Positions 30,964-43,362 of a stretch of DNA of 64,000 bases are shown here, piece by piece. Each line of letters starts with the position of its first letter. Within the stretch, counting starts at the first letter, position 1. The stretch is from Coccinella septempunctata (lineage: Eukaryota > Arthropoda > Insecta > Coleoptera > Coccinellidae): NCBI RefSeq assembly GCF_907165205.1, contig NC_058191.1, positions 2,420,501 to 2,484,500 on the forward strand. The letters run 5' to 3'. A model generated the notes under the pieces. The model did no database searches, was not told the DNA's origin, and saw only the letters and a list, made by a program, of their open reading frames with translations. Position numbers and translations under genes: made by a program.

Positions 30964-31678
30964 CTGTAAAAAATATTTTTGTTTATTATAATTTAGAGAA
31001 TTACATATTATTGAATGTGTGTGTGAAGATGAAAATTCATTGTACTTAATTCGTTTGCAGGAATGCTGTGTTATTTTGTGCGAATATTAGATTTCATGAT
31101 TCTATTATGACAACATTTGTATTTATTTGAGTTCCTCCGGTTGCTTTCTCATAACGAATACGTCATCATTTAGTTTTCGCGTTATATATTGATCGATGGA
31201 GAATACCTCTTCCTAAGCAGGATCATCCAGTGAATGAACTTTTTGGAGAATATCATCTCAAGCTCAAGACATCAAAATTTTTCATACTTCCTAAGCAGTA
31301 AGCAGAATACAGAAAAATTTTCACCTGAATTAATAGTTTCTCCAGAATCAAAATATGTAATAAATTAATGTTGGTTCAGAGGGTTGAAAATTTTTCACTA
31401 GGGTAATAAACTATCCTGAAACTAACGCCAATAATAATACAAAATGAAAAAGTGATTCTGCTAGCGTTAACAGGGTATACATGTCGTTATGGAAACGAAT
31501 AGACCAATGATGAGCATAAAATTTCAGTGAATAGATATTATAATTATTATTCATTTCATCGATGTGATGGACTCAAATTCTGGAAATCTATCAAACATTT
31601 ATATGTAATACTTTATTATAATAAATATGTAGAGCAATATACTAATGGATTGATCAATAATTGAATAGGTACCGCTTC
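30964..31678. other. Start of the 31.7-kb Appl intron, nothing recognised
   Basis: AT-rich; no exon-like frame, and no repeat until the mariner copy at 31679. Confidence 0.4.
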
Positions 31679-33004
31679 TACGAGGATATATTGAAAAATT
31701 CTTAGCCTACTATAGAACACAACAAAATTTCAATGTCAAAATATTTTATTACTCAACATATTCTGCTCTTAATTGGATACATTTATTACAGCGAACCTGC
31801 AACGTCTCTAGACCTTTCAAAAAAATGTTTCTTCTTGCTCTGCAAACCAGACCTCCACAGCTTTTATTCCCTCCTCGTTGGAAGAAAATTTACGACTTTT
31901 CAAACTTTTTCTCAGTTGAGTACTACTAGTTAGCCTAGACCAGCCCCATGCATAAAAAAGAACTCATTAAAAGTGTCAGTGTGAAGTTTGAGGTCAAAAA
32001 AGTAAACCAGAGTTACGCAATAAATTAAAAGAAAGAAGATGTCCACCGAAATTGTGAAACTCGACAAATTGGAGTATCGAGCCATCATCAAGTACCTGTA
32101 TTTAAAAGTGTTAAGAGGTAAGCAGATTTACGAAGATATGCTTGATACCCTTGGTGATCAATGTCCTTCGTATGCGACCATGAAAAATTGGACTGCAAGC
32201 TTCAAAAGAGGTAAATTTTCCATTGAATTTGATGACCGATCGGGAAGGCCAGTTTCTGTGTCAGTCCCCGAAAATATCGATGCAGTTCAAGACATGTCAA
32301 TTTGGACATGAGAAAAATTACTGCAAAATGGATCCCCAAATGTTTGAATTTTGACCAAAAGCGTGCAAGGGTAGAAGCATCGCGTTCGATCTGTGCTTGA
32401 TTTGAAAACGATGTAGACTTCTTAAGCCGAATTGTTACTATGGATGAGACTTGGGTACATTTCTACGATCCAGAAACAAAGCAAGAATCGATGAAATGGC
32501 GACACTCTGGTGCTACAAAACCTAAGAAGTTTCGTGTCCAAAAATCTGCTGGAAAAGTTCTTGCTTCAGTTTTTTGGGATTGCCATCGAGTAATTATGAT
32601 TGATTTTTTGGATAAGGGTAGAACAACAACCAGAGATTATTATTCGACATTACTGATCACTCTGCGGGAAAAAAATAGAGAGAAAAGACGCGGAAAGCTA
32701 TCCAAAGGTGTTCTGTTCTGGCAGAACAACGCCCCTGCACAAAAATCTTATGTTGCCATGCAAAAAATTCGTGATTTATTATGATTTGAATTACTAGAAC
32801 ACCCCCCTTATTCACCAGATTTGGCTCCATCCGACTATCATCTTTTTCCTCAACTGGAACTTTTTAAAGGTTTAGAGACGTTGCAGGTTCGTTGTAATAA
32901 ATGTATCCAATTAAGAAGAGAACATGTTGAGTGATAAAATATTTTGAAATTGAAATTTTGTTTGGTTCTAGAGTAGGCTAAGAATTTTTCAATATATCCT
33001 CGTA
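31679..33004 (+). mobile_element. Rearranged mariner element (copy 1)
   Basis: It begins TACGAGGATATATTGAAAAA and ends with the complement TTTTTCAATATATCCTCGTA. However, the first ~245 bp (31679-31925) are the 3' end of a mariner in inverse orientation: they match 35573-35815 and are complementary to the element's own tail. The true 5' end, missing its first ~20 bases, starts at about 31926 with CTAGTTAGCCTAGACCAG. The result is a copy with very long inverted termini. Confidence 0.85.
32039..32935 (+). pseudogene. Mariner transposase, deleted and mutated
   Basis: The frame opens ATG at 32039 with MSTEIVKLDKLEYRAIIKYL and QCPSYATMKNWTASFKRG, and is open to about 32311. An internal deletion, judged against the copy at 58709-59849, removes the region encoding roughly ISEALNISYERVHHIVHV. 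It resumes with TMDETWVHFYDPETKQ, SVFWDCHRVIMIDFLDKG, then QNNAPAQKS, where the second catalytic Asp has become Asn. A stop follows, then YSPDLAPSDYHLFPQL. This is a DD34D mariner transposase and cannot be active. Confidence 0.88.
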
Positions 33005-33914
33005 AAATTGTTTCAACAATTATTGATATATAGTCGGTAGTAATTGCGAACAATGGTCAAGGGGACAGGCCAGATTTGGGCTATTTTTTTTAGTAAAGTT
33101 CACTAATTTTCTGAAGAAACAACTCTGCTCTATACAGAATCATAAACAGTAGAAGAATATCGTTTGAATAAAGTATTCAAATGTGGACAGTAAGAGAAAA
33201 AACTAGAAATTTACAATTTTATAATGCGGAAATTTAAAAGTTGATTCACCCATATACAACACAGTTTTGTCAGCTTCATCTCGTGAAACCCTGTATATGT
33301 CCTTCTTCATTTTACCCACTTGATTTTCTATAATTCTAATCTGGGATGAACGGATTCTTGAACGGTAAGCTCTCAATCCCTTAAAGGGAGAATCGATTAA
33401 TTCAATTCTGAAGAATTCATCACAACATTCCAGAGAAAAGAATGGGTTCTATAATTTCTTCCAACTTTGCCAGAGGGCCGGTCTGTATCCCATTACTTTT
33501 TGCCGAGCTAAATTAATTAACGCTCTAGCAGGGAAGGTTAAAATGTAGCAGGAATTAAAATTCGGATTTCACTTTGATATTTTTCGCAGAGCGCTGGCTA
33601 GAATTTGAGGAATAATTAACCTAGTTTGCTGAAGCAATTTTGTATCTGAAAAAATGATTACGTAATCAATTTACACTTCCATTTTAATGAAAGGGAAGTT
33701 CTGTTCTGAAATTCGATCAAATTAGCCTCTTGACATGCTGGACATTAAAAAGTTATATATCCTGTAATGAGGGTGTCTGAGACAGTAAGAAATGTTGCTT
33801 GACTGGGCAACTGATTACTATACGAATGAAGTCATAGCCCATCTTGTCAGTAAACAAATTTTCATAATAATTTGAGTAGATCCCCTGATCACCTTCTATA
33901 TAAAAACAAGCAAA
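33005..33914. other. Appl intron sequence, nothing recognised
   Basis: AT-rich between the mariner and the 1.23-kb TIR element; no signature found. Confidence 0.4.
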
Positions 33915-35149
33915 CTATACTCCATTCATTTTTATTTTAGCAGTCGGTTGGCCATGGAAATTTGACACATTTCACTCTGTATAGTACGAAAATGTGGGGT
34001 TATAACGCTTGTCAAAATATTTTTGGGGTTGAAATCAACGCTATGTTGCCCGTTCAACGTAAAAGTTTCTGTTATTACGTATTTTATCATAATGTCGAAT
34101 ATCTTCGGAAAATATGTGACGAACATAATTGAAGTTTATACAAACTGATTGAAGGCATACCAAATCCAATTATTTGCATGGAAAATAAGATCAGTATAAA
34201 ATCATAATATGCACTAGCTTGAGGAGGGTTAATGTTCGTTATCTTCTTTGGCTAAAGTTTGAATACGTTACATCAGTTGTAGATTTCAAAAATATTAACC
34301 CGAAGATGAAATGCATATGTTGCAGTGGTTGGGAATGGGTATCTCCCGAAGGAATTAACTGATAATTACAAGAATGTTAAATTCTTCAACAAAAACCATC
34401 TTGCACCAATATAAGTAAAAGGAATTAAAGGAAATTTCAATCAAGATGAACTTCACCTTTGAACAAAAATTTCACATGAATAAACAATTACCAACTGGCG
34501 CGTATTTGTGGCTGTTCATCTTAATACATTGATATAGTAATAATAATTTGGTATTTATTGGTACCTTGAGACATTTACAATGTATAGGACAAGTCAAATG
34601 AAAAATAGAAAAATCAATTTTCGGGAACTTATTCTACGATGACATTAATCGAAAATCCTGTAGTAAACTTTTTGCATTAATTCACTCAAACATAAAATTC
34701 TCAAATGCCACCCACCACTTTTTTGGGTCTCCCAATAGACGGAAATTCATTGTCATCCTCTTCACTCACGATCTTTCTGATTGTGGAAATATTCAGCTGA
34801 ATTATAAGTCGTTTAGATTCAGATGAAACATTATATAAATTCTCTAAATTCATTGAATATGTTCGCTACCGTCTGACGTATTGTGGATTTTAGAATATCA
34901 GGGTATAACCTCGGGTATAACTATTTGAATGAGCGGACCTGAATTCTAAATAGCACTTCCTGAAACCCTGTCTCTTTTTTCAATCACTTTCGGCATTTTC
35001 GTAATAAGAAATGATATTAGTTGTAGCAACGGCGTTATGACATTAACGACATTTCATGAGTGCCAACCTCACTCCGTTCTAGTTATAAAAACTTGAGAAA
35101 ATTATTTCATGGCCAACCGACTGCTAAAATAAATGTGAATGCAGTATAC
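33915..35149. mobile_element. 1.23-kb TIR element (copy 1)
   Basis: Left end TATACTCCATTCATTTTTAT then TTTAGCAGTCGGTTGGCCAT; the minus strand of the right end reads TATACTGCATTCACATTTAT then TTTAGCAGTCGGTTGGCCAT. The inverted repeats span about 45 bp. A second copy with the same layout lies at 60808-62037. There is a small ORF (MNFTFEQKFHMNKQ) but no transposase motif, so it is non-autonomous. TA or TATA flanks are possible; superfamily unassigned. Confidence 0.82.
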
Positions 35150-35572
35150 AACCTTTGAACTCTACGGTGAGATTCACATATTGATTGGATTTCCTAGTAT
35201 CTGACACAATTCGAAGATTGTGTCGATATTTCATCATAGGCCATTATATCCTCTCTAGACTTCCCCACTCTGGCGCTGGATTATGGTTCAAAGGGTTTTC
35301 TCTGAAGCTTTTATGATTCGAATATCGGAATCACTCATTTGTGAAGCCCTCTGAAGCATGAATTAAAGGAAAATCGATCTCCAGCTCTTCGCTATTCACA
35401 TAATTGAAACACTTGACCGCTCTTGCGTGCATGCGTTTGAGAGTGTAGAATGAATCTTTTCAACACAAAGTGACAAGTTGCATATTGCAATAATATCAGT
35501 AACTGCATTGGTCCTGACGTAACAAGCAACAATTTTTCTGATAGGCTTTATTATAACAGACTCGTTTGAAAA
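35150..35572. other. Appl intron sequence, nothing recognised
   Basis: Short spacer between the TIR element and mariner copy 2. Confidence 0.35.
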
Positions 35573-36854
35573 TACGAGGATATATTGAAAAATTCTTAGC
35601 CTACTATAGAACCAAACAAAATTTCAATGTCAAAATATTTTATTACTCAATAAATTCTATTTTTAATTGGATACACTTATGACAGCGAACCTGCAACGTC
35701 TCTAGACCTTTCAAAAAAAATGTTTCTTCTTTCTCTGCAAACCAGACCTTCACAGCTTTCAATACCTCCTCGTTGGAAGAAAATTAACGACCTTTTAAAC
35801 TTTTTTTCAGTTGAGATCATAGTCGGATGGAGCCAAATATGATGCATAAGGGGGGTATTCAGTAATTTAAACCCTAAATTACGAATTTTTTGCAAGGCAA
35901 CATGAGATTTGTGTGCAGGGGCTTTGTCCTGCAAAAACAAAACACCACTGAATAGCCTTCCGCGTCTTTTCTTTTTGATTTATTCCCGTACAGTGATCTG
36001 TAATGTCGAATAGTAATCTCCGGTTATTGTTCCACCCTTATCTGAAAAATCAATCATGATTACCTACTTTATGGCAATCCCAAAAAACTGAAGCAAAAAC
36101 TTTTCCAGCAGATTTTTGGACACGAAACTTCTTAGGTCTTGGAGAGCCAGAGTGTCGCCATTCTATCGATTGTTGCTTTGTTTCTAGATCGTGGAAATTT
36201 AGCCAAGTCTCATCCATAGTAACAATTCGGTTTAAGAAGTCTACATCGTTTTCAAATCGAGCACAGATCGAACGCGATGCTTCTACCCTTGCAGGCTTTT
36301 GGTCAATATTCAAACATTTGGGGATCCATTTTGCAGCAATTTTTCTCATGTCCAAATTGACGTGAACTATATGATGAACGCGTTCGTATGAAATATTCTG
36401 TGCTTCAGATATCCGTTTAAGCCCAATTCGACGGTCTGAAAAAAGCATGAACTGCATCGATATTTTCAGGGAATGACACAGAAACTGGCCTTCCCGATCG
36501 GTCATCATATTCAATGGAAAATTCACCTCTTTTGAAGCTTGCAGTCCAATTTTTCACGGTCGCATACGAACGACATTGATCACCAAGTGTATTAAGCATA
36601 TCTTCGTTAATCTGCTTCTTACCTCTTAACCCTTTTAAATACAGATGATGGCTCGATACTCCAATTTTTCGATTTTCACAATTTCTGTGGACATCTTCTT
36701 TCTTTCAATTCATTGCGTAGCTCTGGTTTACTTTTTTGACCTCAAACTTCACAATGACACTTCTAATGAGTTATTGTTCGTTGCTATGATAACGCAATAT
36801 TTTTTTTATGCATGGAACTGGTCTAAGCTAACTAGATATCAATACATCCTCGTA
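35573..36854 (-). mobile_element. Mariner element (copy 2), dead
   Basis: Full length by its ends (TACGAGGATATATTGAAAAA at 35573; complement CATCCTCGTA at 36854). Minus-strand frames encode QCRSYATVKNWTASFKRGEF, RISEAQNISYERVHHIVHVN, TMDETWLNFHDLETKQ, LQDKAPAHKS and a diverged tail with ISTEKKFKRSLIFF. Frameshifts occur near 36450 and 36050. The second catalytic Asp is retained here. Matches copies 1, 3 and 4. Confidence 0.88.
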
Positions 36855-37307
36855 CCTTCTTAACTCATAGGATTATCAATAAGTATTGTCTTGTAGGATT
36901 TTCAGGAAAATATTGATCAATCAATTTATATGGTCTACCATATACATATAGACTTCTACATATTTTTTCAATAATTTCCAAATTTCCTTCTTGGACTCTA
37001 GATGATACGAAACATTTCTGGATTACTCTATATACTAAAACAACTACTAGTCAAGTGACCCAAATTTCATTTGTAAAAATGGTCGAAGACTTATAGACAT
37101 ATATACTGTACTCTTCGGAAGAGAATGACGTATAAATACATTTTCAAACTACAATATTCAGCCTGCTTCTGAAATGTTGTCAGGTTATGCTCGGGATGAA
37201 TAAACACTCTGTTTCGTAGAAAGTTATTCTGTTTTATGCTTCTTAAATAGCATTTTGTTGCTATTGTTGCTATTTGTTGTTCTGATGAAAAGAACACATT
37301 CTTGTAT

Positions 37308-38022
37308 ACAAGGTGAGTCTTGTGACTCGTACAATTATTCAAATAGTAGATTCTTGAGTTCCAAAGAAATACTTTTTTCCTATACCATTTGTTCCGATTC
37401 GGCCCTGATAAAAATATAAAGCCATTTTAAGTTTTCATAATGAGCTGGGCCACCCCTGGAACAAAATTACCTTCGAAATAAGTAGCTGAATCTGTGACAC
37501 TATACATCTGTGGATCTTTCAAAAAGAGTTGCATTCGGTTAAAGTACCCAATTTTTCGAATTTCACAGATATTTTTTATTTTCACAGATACCTACATTTT
37601 AATTTTTGAACATCAAATTACTCGAAAACAGCGCATTATACGAGAAAATATGATTTATTTCACAAAACGTTCAAATATTCATTAGATAACGCCCAACTTA
37701 CTTGCAAGAGTTGAGTTCTTTGAATTTTTGATATTTTTATCGTACGTAATGTTCATAATGAGAAAACTGAAAGACGTGGGTGATAACTTGTGTTCGAAAA
37801 AAAAAAAATAAACAAGTAAATGAAAAACTATATTCCGAAATCATTTCATTCGATGAAACCGTTTGTGAGATAAAACTAAAAATAACATTTTTTTATAGTT
37901 AAAAAACAGCCTGTATCCTTTAAAGCGAGCCTGTTCAGAAAAAATGGTAAAGTAAAAAAGTGTTTTTTTGACCTCAAGAATCTAGAGTTAAAATATTTAT
38001 ACGAGTCAAAGACTCACCTTGT
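37308..38022 (+). repeat. GAGTC-TIR MITE, best copy
   Basis: The left end ACAAGGTGAGTCTTGTGACT then CGTAC is mirrored at the right by ACGAGTCAAAGACTCACCTT then GT. The length of about 715 bp includes GTACCCAATTTTTCGAATTT and the marker GACCTCAAGAATCTAGAG. Its continuity at 37546 provides the empty-site reference for the MITE nested in the copy at 26403-27869. Non-coding. Confidence 0.78.
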
Positions 38023-39151
38023 AGTATAATATCAGAATAGAAGAAGATATGAATTTTTTCTGGGTCGTCCAAAAATTTAACTGATATAAAGTGAAATCTT
38101 TTCAAGCGAATAAAATCACCTGAATTATATATTTTCATAAAGTTAATATGTAAAAATCAACGGTTGATCGAATATAGTCTAGCACTTAAGTTCTTCGACA
38201 ATGTAAAACATAACCAAAAGTTTTCCAACAATTTCAATTTTACACGTTGTTGTTCTGCCGCAACCAATTAAACCCATTCCATCTGGCGGTGTTACACAAT
38301 AATTCATACACACTGTACAAACAAAGCGTGAATTGGTGAGCACCCACCGTTGTTCAGAAGTCTCGTGAAACTATACCCATGAGGTTGGAAATTTCAACCA
38401 TGGAATATTACATAACATCGTTAATAACTGAAAACGTACGTTGTAGATATATTAAACACATACTAATATTCCTTGCCAAAACAGAGTTCATTTCACTGAT
38501 TGAGAATGGGTAATAAGTCGTGAAAATATCTTATGACTCAATTATTTACGAGTACAGGGGATCTATTCGAGGAAAACCAGATATTACTAACGTTTCTCTG
38601 TAATTAAAAGCTTCCTCAGGGCACTGAAATCAACAAAGCTAGAATTTCACTGTTACTATCAAAACTGAATTATTGCCAAATGAGCATAACATTTCAGATG
38701 TGAAGCAAAATACTATTGAATAAAAAGAAAAATAATAAAATATGATGCTAAACTAAAAGTTTTCATCTCGTAAGCGAATTTGCAAACGATACCTACTAGA
38801 CAAACCAATTAATGCTGATTTATTAATATAAGAGAAGAATTATATGAAATACAATATTTTTTGACAAGAACCCCCTCATGACTAATAGGGGCATAGAATA
38901 ATTTTTGGAAGCAAACTAAAAAAAAAAAGAATTTCTAGTGCACTATACGGTATCGAATAACAAATACTGAAATGATTATAGACATTTTAAGAGGAAATTA
39001 AATAATCTGAATTAGTTTTGAGAATTATCCCCTCCTTTTGAAGAAAAATTCCGACTGAAATTTTCGAAAAAAATACCTTGAAGCCTATGAAAAACCAACG
39101 CCTACAAATCTTCATTTTTGTCGTAAGATATTTTCGATCCTATTGGATTTT
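38023..39151. other. Appl intron sequence, nothing recognised
   Basis: AT-rich; no exon, repeat family or hairpin that I can support. Confidence 0.35.
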
Positions 39152-39622
39152 TACAGGGTTGGCAAAATTCGTTGTCTACTGAGGGGATCTCGAGAATTAT
39201 AAGAGCTAGGAGAAAATAGATGGAGCATTTCCTAGCTCTTTTTCAGAGAAACAAAGAATGGTGAAAACCGTAGCCTCCTACGATTCTTCGTTTTTGAGTT
39301 ATTAGCAAAAAATGAGATTTTGACGATTTCGAAAAATTTTCAGAACTTTTTCGTCTTTGAAGTTACGGAACTTTAACTTGAACCTTCTACAGGCACTTTT
39401 TTACGTAGAATCCACTGAATAAATCAAATTATTTTTCATTTCTAATCATTAGGTGAACTTTGGTTTTCTTTAAATCCAAACTTTCATTGAATTTGTTATT
39501 TTTGAATTGGAGATAAAACTTTTATCAGCAGATTTTACTTATGAAAGTGCCTTAAAAGGTTCATGTTTCAGATTGGTAACTTCAAAGACAAAAAAGTTAT
39601 GAGAACTTTTTGAAATCGACAG
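39152..39622. repeat. MITE, family A (copy 2, 3' end lost)
   Basis: TACAGGGTTGGCAAAATTCG, then TTGTCTACTGAGGGGATCTC, matches 22351 onwards. Similarity continues through TCCTACGATTCTTCGTTTTT and past the centre to GAGAACTTTTTGAAATCGAC, but the right terminus is absent. Confidence 0.7.
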
Positions 39623-39817
39623 GAAGCCTTCTCGAAACACAAAATTTTCTGAAACTGTCCTTTTTTCCCGTGAATTAATAATATGAGCAAATCTTTAGCA
39701 GGTGAATTCGTATAATCCAGAGATTGCCAAAGACGGTTTCTGTGCAGAAAATATCGTCTCACTCGTGCTTGACATGGGTACGGATATTCAAATTAGCCTA
39801 ATAGCCGGGAATTCAGG

Positions 39818-40121
39818 TCAAATGCCCCGTGCTCCTTTTGAAATATGTGTACATCTACCTGTATTTGTACGTATGAACCTTCCAAGGGTTAGTGTTTGTG
39901 ATGGGATTATTTTGATATTTTCCAAACTCATTAGGGATCCCTGACGGAGACGGTAATTGGGCTTAAAATATAGGATTCCCTTACATTCCCAAGGCAGTAG
40001 TAGGAATATATTATCCGACAGGATTGTTTTATAAGTGAGTGAACTCGATTCAAACATTTGATCGTTAATTTTAGGATTCTTTGAAATTGCCTGTAATATG
40101 TTGTTTAGTAGCTTGAATCCG
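39818..40121 (-). other. Unassigned coding-looking segment
   Basis: A minus-strand frame reads FKLLNNILQAISKNPKINDQ, then NIFLLLPWECKGILYFKPNY, RLRQGSLMSLENIKIIPSQT and LTLGRFIRTNTGRCTHISKG before a stop. The composition is protein-like, but I recognise no family and no matching splice sites. It could be a scrap of a transposon protein. Confidence 0.25.
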
Positions 40122-40336
40122 CGACCTAACTAAGAAAAATGAAATCGAAAAGAAATAATAATTAATAATCATCTTGAACAAATTAATAAGAAATGTAACA
40201 AAAACCCTCACGATAAAGAAAACTAAAAATAAACTGAAATTACCGATTGGTGCAACCTTCTTTAAAAAAAAACCGAAAAAAATGAAATCAACGACTTATT
40301 TCGAATAAATCGATATGTTTAATCATCTCTTCGTTA

Positions 40337-40715
40337 TATAGGGTGTCTCAACGAAAATTTGGCACTCCGGAACTCAAAAATGAAGAATTTTCGAAGATTT
40401 TAAAAACACGTCAACTGCTGTTTTGAGAGGGACGATTTTCCATTATGAGGTTGTTAAAAAAAAACCATCCCTGTATGAAGTTGTCATCCACCCCCAACAT
40501 TTTTTGAATAGGGAAGAGAAGTCGAGTGTTGGTTAGTTTGAAAGTTATTTGTGTTGAAATTTTCAAAATCGTTTCATTATTCACGAAATAATGTAATAAT
40601 GACTTACCGTCAAAAGGTACAAACAGACAGTTGAACCGGCCAAACTCAAGAACCTAGGAGTTTTGATGAATCAAAAAATAATTTTCAAGTTTATTGTTCA
40701 TAAAAAAAACCAACA
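40337..40715. repeat. MITE, family B (copy 2, truncated)
   Basis: TATAGGGTGTCTCAACGAAA, then ATTTGGCAC, matches the minus-strand reading of the right half of 8617-9108 (TTTTCGAAGATTTTAAA block). GTGTTGGTTAGTTTGAAAGT and CACGAAATAATGTAATAATG match its left half. The far end is not found. Confidence 0.65.
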
Positions 40716-42053
40716 TCATTACATTTTATGGTTTATTTGGTTGATCGGTCGCATATTCCATAATTTGTTATGTTTTAAAAATGCGTTTCATATATTTGTT
40801 TCGTCCGTCAACACATTTTAATTATTGCCTTGTTTGAAAAGCGCAACTATATTCTACGAAAGCTATTCTACAAAACCTAATACGGTAAAATTGAATTCTT
40901 AAGCATACCCTATTTATCCTCTCCTCGTTTCAATCCAAACATGATTTTTCATGGAGTTATTCATGAGAAATTGCCCCTAGAAACCCTTCATGCAACAAAT
41001 TTGTGGAAGATCGGCATTTACCCTACCGCAATTCAAATTAAGTTGAGTAACGAACCGACTAATCTTATTAAAGTAGAACTTTTCTATTTTCCTCGCTTCC
41101 ATACTGTTTTACTTCATTCAATTTGCTCAATTTTCAGCGTTGTAAATGCTAATTTGGCACATGATCTCATTTACTTACAAAATTTATAGATTAAGTTTGT
41201 TTATTTTCTCCTTTATGCTAATAACTCCATCGTCTAACATCAATATGAGGAAGAGTGTTGCCACAAGGTTCGAACATTATATGCTTTTCAGCTTTCATAA
41301 GCAGCAGAGGAACCATAACGGAAAACATAATGCCACTTGACACAGAACATGGAAAATGTAATTTGTTCAAGAGGAGAGTTTGATCTTGAGGTATCTGAGT
41401 CAGCCGAATATTTCGCCCCATCTGAATTTGGATATCGATCATTTTTAGCGAAACGAAGACGCCTGAATGGCACTTGAATATTGTTTAGTTAGCAAAGTTA
41501 TAAGGGAGTCACTTGCCGAATAATAGAACTCTCCAGTTGAGATCGAAAAAGTAAAGATTCGGTTTTCAGTTTCCAATTAGTTATCTAGCACAACTAGTAC
41601 AACGATAGAAGCCACTGATGAATATTAGAGACATTATTTTCACGAATATTATTTCCGTGCTGTTAAGGAGCAAGTATTCTTCAAAGAATGTACGAAATTG
41701 AAACCAAACCTAATCATCTGAACTATTAAGATTGAAGTAAAATCTATGGATTTGATGTAATTTTGCCTGGGTTATTGTGCGATAATCTGTTCCTTTGTAA
41801 CCGAAAATTTTATAGACCTCACTTTCGGATTCAATGTTCAAAGCAGTTGAAGCTGATGTTCCATGACTTTATTGAACTTGAAACAGGCTATACGATTTCC
41901 ACAAAATGAATTTTCAAACCACGACACATGTTTCGCTATTACAAGACCATCTCAGGTGGGTGAAGGTAAACGAACTTTAATCGAATAATCTGTTTCAAGT
42001 TGAATAAATCTCGCCGGATATTTATTACACCCACCTGAAGATACTGTCCTTCT
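40716..42053. other. Appl intron sequence with a LINE-3'-end-like scrap
   Basis: Mostly unassigned. Around 41920-41960, TGTTTCGCTATTACAAGACC followed by ATCTCAGGTGG resembles 55410-55440 (TGTTTCGCTATCACAATACC, then ATCTTCAGGTGG), suggesting two scraps of one repeat. Confidence 0.35.
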
Positions 42054-43361
42054 ATGTATACAAAAATGAATACCATCTTGTATCCTCTAACAAATTTAAT
42101 CAACAAATGTCTCACTCAGGGTGTCTTTGCGGATACCCTTAAGTTTTCTAAGGTCGCTCCTGTTCATAAGAATGATGACAGTGGTACTGTGGGACTTGCA
42201 AAAATGCAAGTCTTTTCGAAGATTCTGGAGAGGCGGATCTGCAATCAGCTTGTGGAGTATTTCGAGAGCAATAAGTTATTTTCGGAAAGGCAATTTGGTT
42301 TCATGAGAGGTCGCAATACTGGTGCGGATGTTCTCTAGATTTGGTTGGGTCAATTCTCGAGTGCTTCAAGCTTGGTTTGCACTCAATGCCATTGTTTGTT
42401 GACCTTTCAAGAGCTTTTGACACTGTCTCCCACGAGACACTGCTAGGTAAGCTTAAGAATTATGGGCTCGATGACCGTTACAACTGATCAGTTCTTTTTT
42501 GACTGATCGTTGGCAGGCAGTTTGTGTGGGCGAGTCGTGCTCAGGATTAAGATCCTTGGTCATTGGAGTCCCGCAAGGTTCAGTGTTGGGACCAATATTA
42601 TTTTCGATATTTATAAATGACTTCCCAGAGTATGTAACGGGTGCGCTGGCCATGCACTCTCTTTGCTGATAATTCCACTGTCCTCGTTAAGTCTTCGGAG
42701 TTGGCAAGTCTGGTTCGGGTATCGGAGGAGGCAGAGTTGAGGGTTTCTGAATGGTTTTCTGCGAATAGATTGTCCATAAATGAGTCCAAATCGCAGAGGT
42801 TGGTTCGATCTGTTTAAGATCTGTGCCGGAGCGGAAGCTGGGGTGCATTAGATTTCTGCGTGTTTTGTTAGATGATTAGCTAACATGCACTGCTCAGCCC
42901 ACTGCCGTCGCTCGGGCGATCAGCAAAAGTGCTTTTGCCCTTCGAGCTTTGTCATCGACTTTGTCTGTTGAAGCTTTGGGGATGGTTTATTTTGCCTTGG
43001 TCGAGTCCCACTTGAGATACTCCGTCATTTTGTGTAGTAATTGCTCTTGGAGAGAAAGTATTTTCATAATTCAGAGAAGAGCAATTCGGTTCATTGCGGG
43101 CCTAGGGTATAGGGAATGCTGTAAACACAAGTTTGTGGAGTTGACCTATGCCCATAGTAATAGGCATTTATATAATCTTCAGTCAGACATTCATGGCCAT
43201 AACACTAGAGGCAAGGGCCTCATTAGGAAAAGGTTTGTGATTGGTACAATAAGTTACCTTCTCACCTGAAATCACTGACGGAGGATAAATTCAAACGTGT
43301 TGTGAAGGAGAGACTGCTATCCAAGTCTGTTAACTCTAGTGAGGAGTTTTGTTCTTGTGTT
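42054..43361 (+). pseudogene. LINE reverse transcriptase remnant
   Basis: Frame-broken plus-strand translation gives ADTLKFSKVAPVHK, FSKILERRICNQLVEYFESN, FSERQFGFMRGRNTG, LFVDLSRAFDTVSHETLLGK, VPQGSVLGPILFSIFINDFP, a lesioned catalytic region (ADNSTVLVKS, where F/YADD would be expected) and LVESHLRYSVILCSNCSW. The order is that of a CR1/L2/Jockey-type reverse transcriptase. At least four frame breaks or stops are present. It is cut at 43361 by a mariner remnant; a LINE-like 3' tail resumes at 44292. Confidence 0.85.
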
Positions 43362-43362
43362 T

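Noticed and set aside
41218..41473. Possible chemoreceptor fragment on the minus strand
   Set aside because: Some hydrophobic runs, but no conserved receptor C-terminal motif and no splice context.
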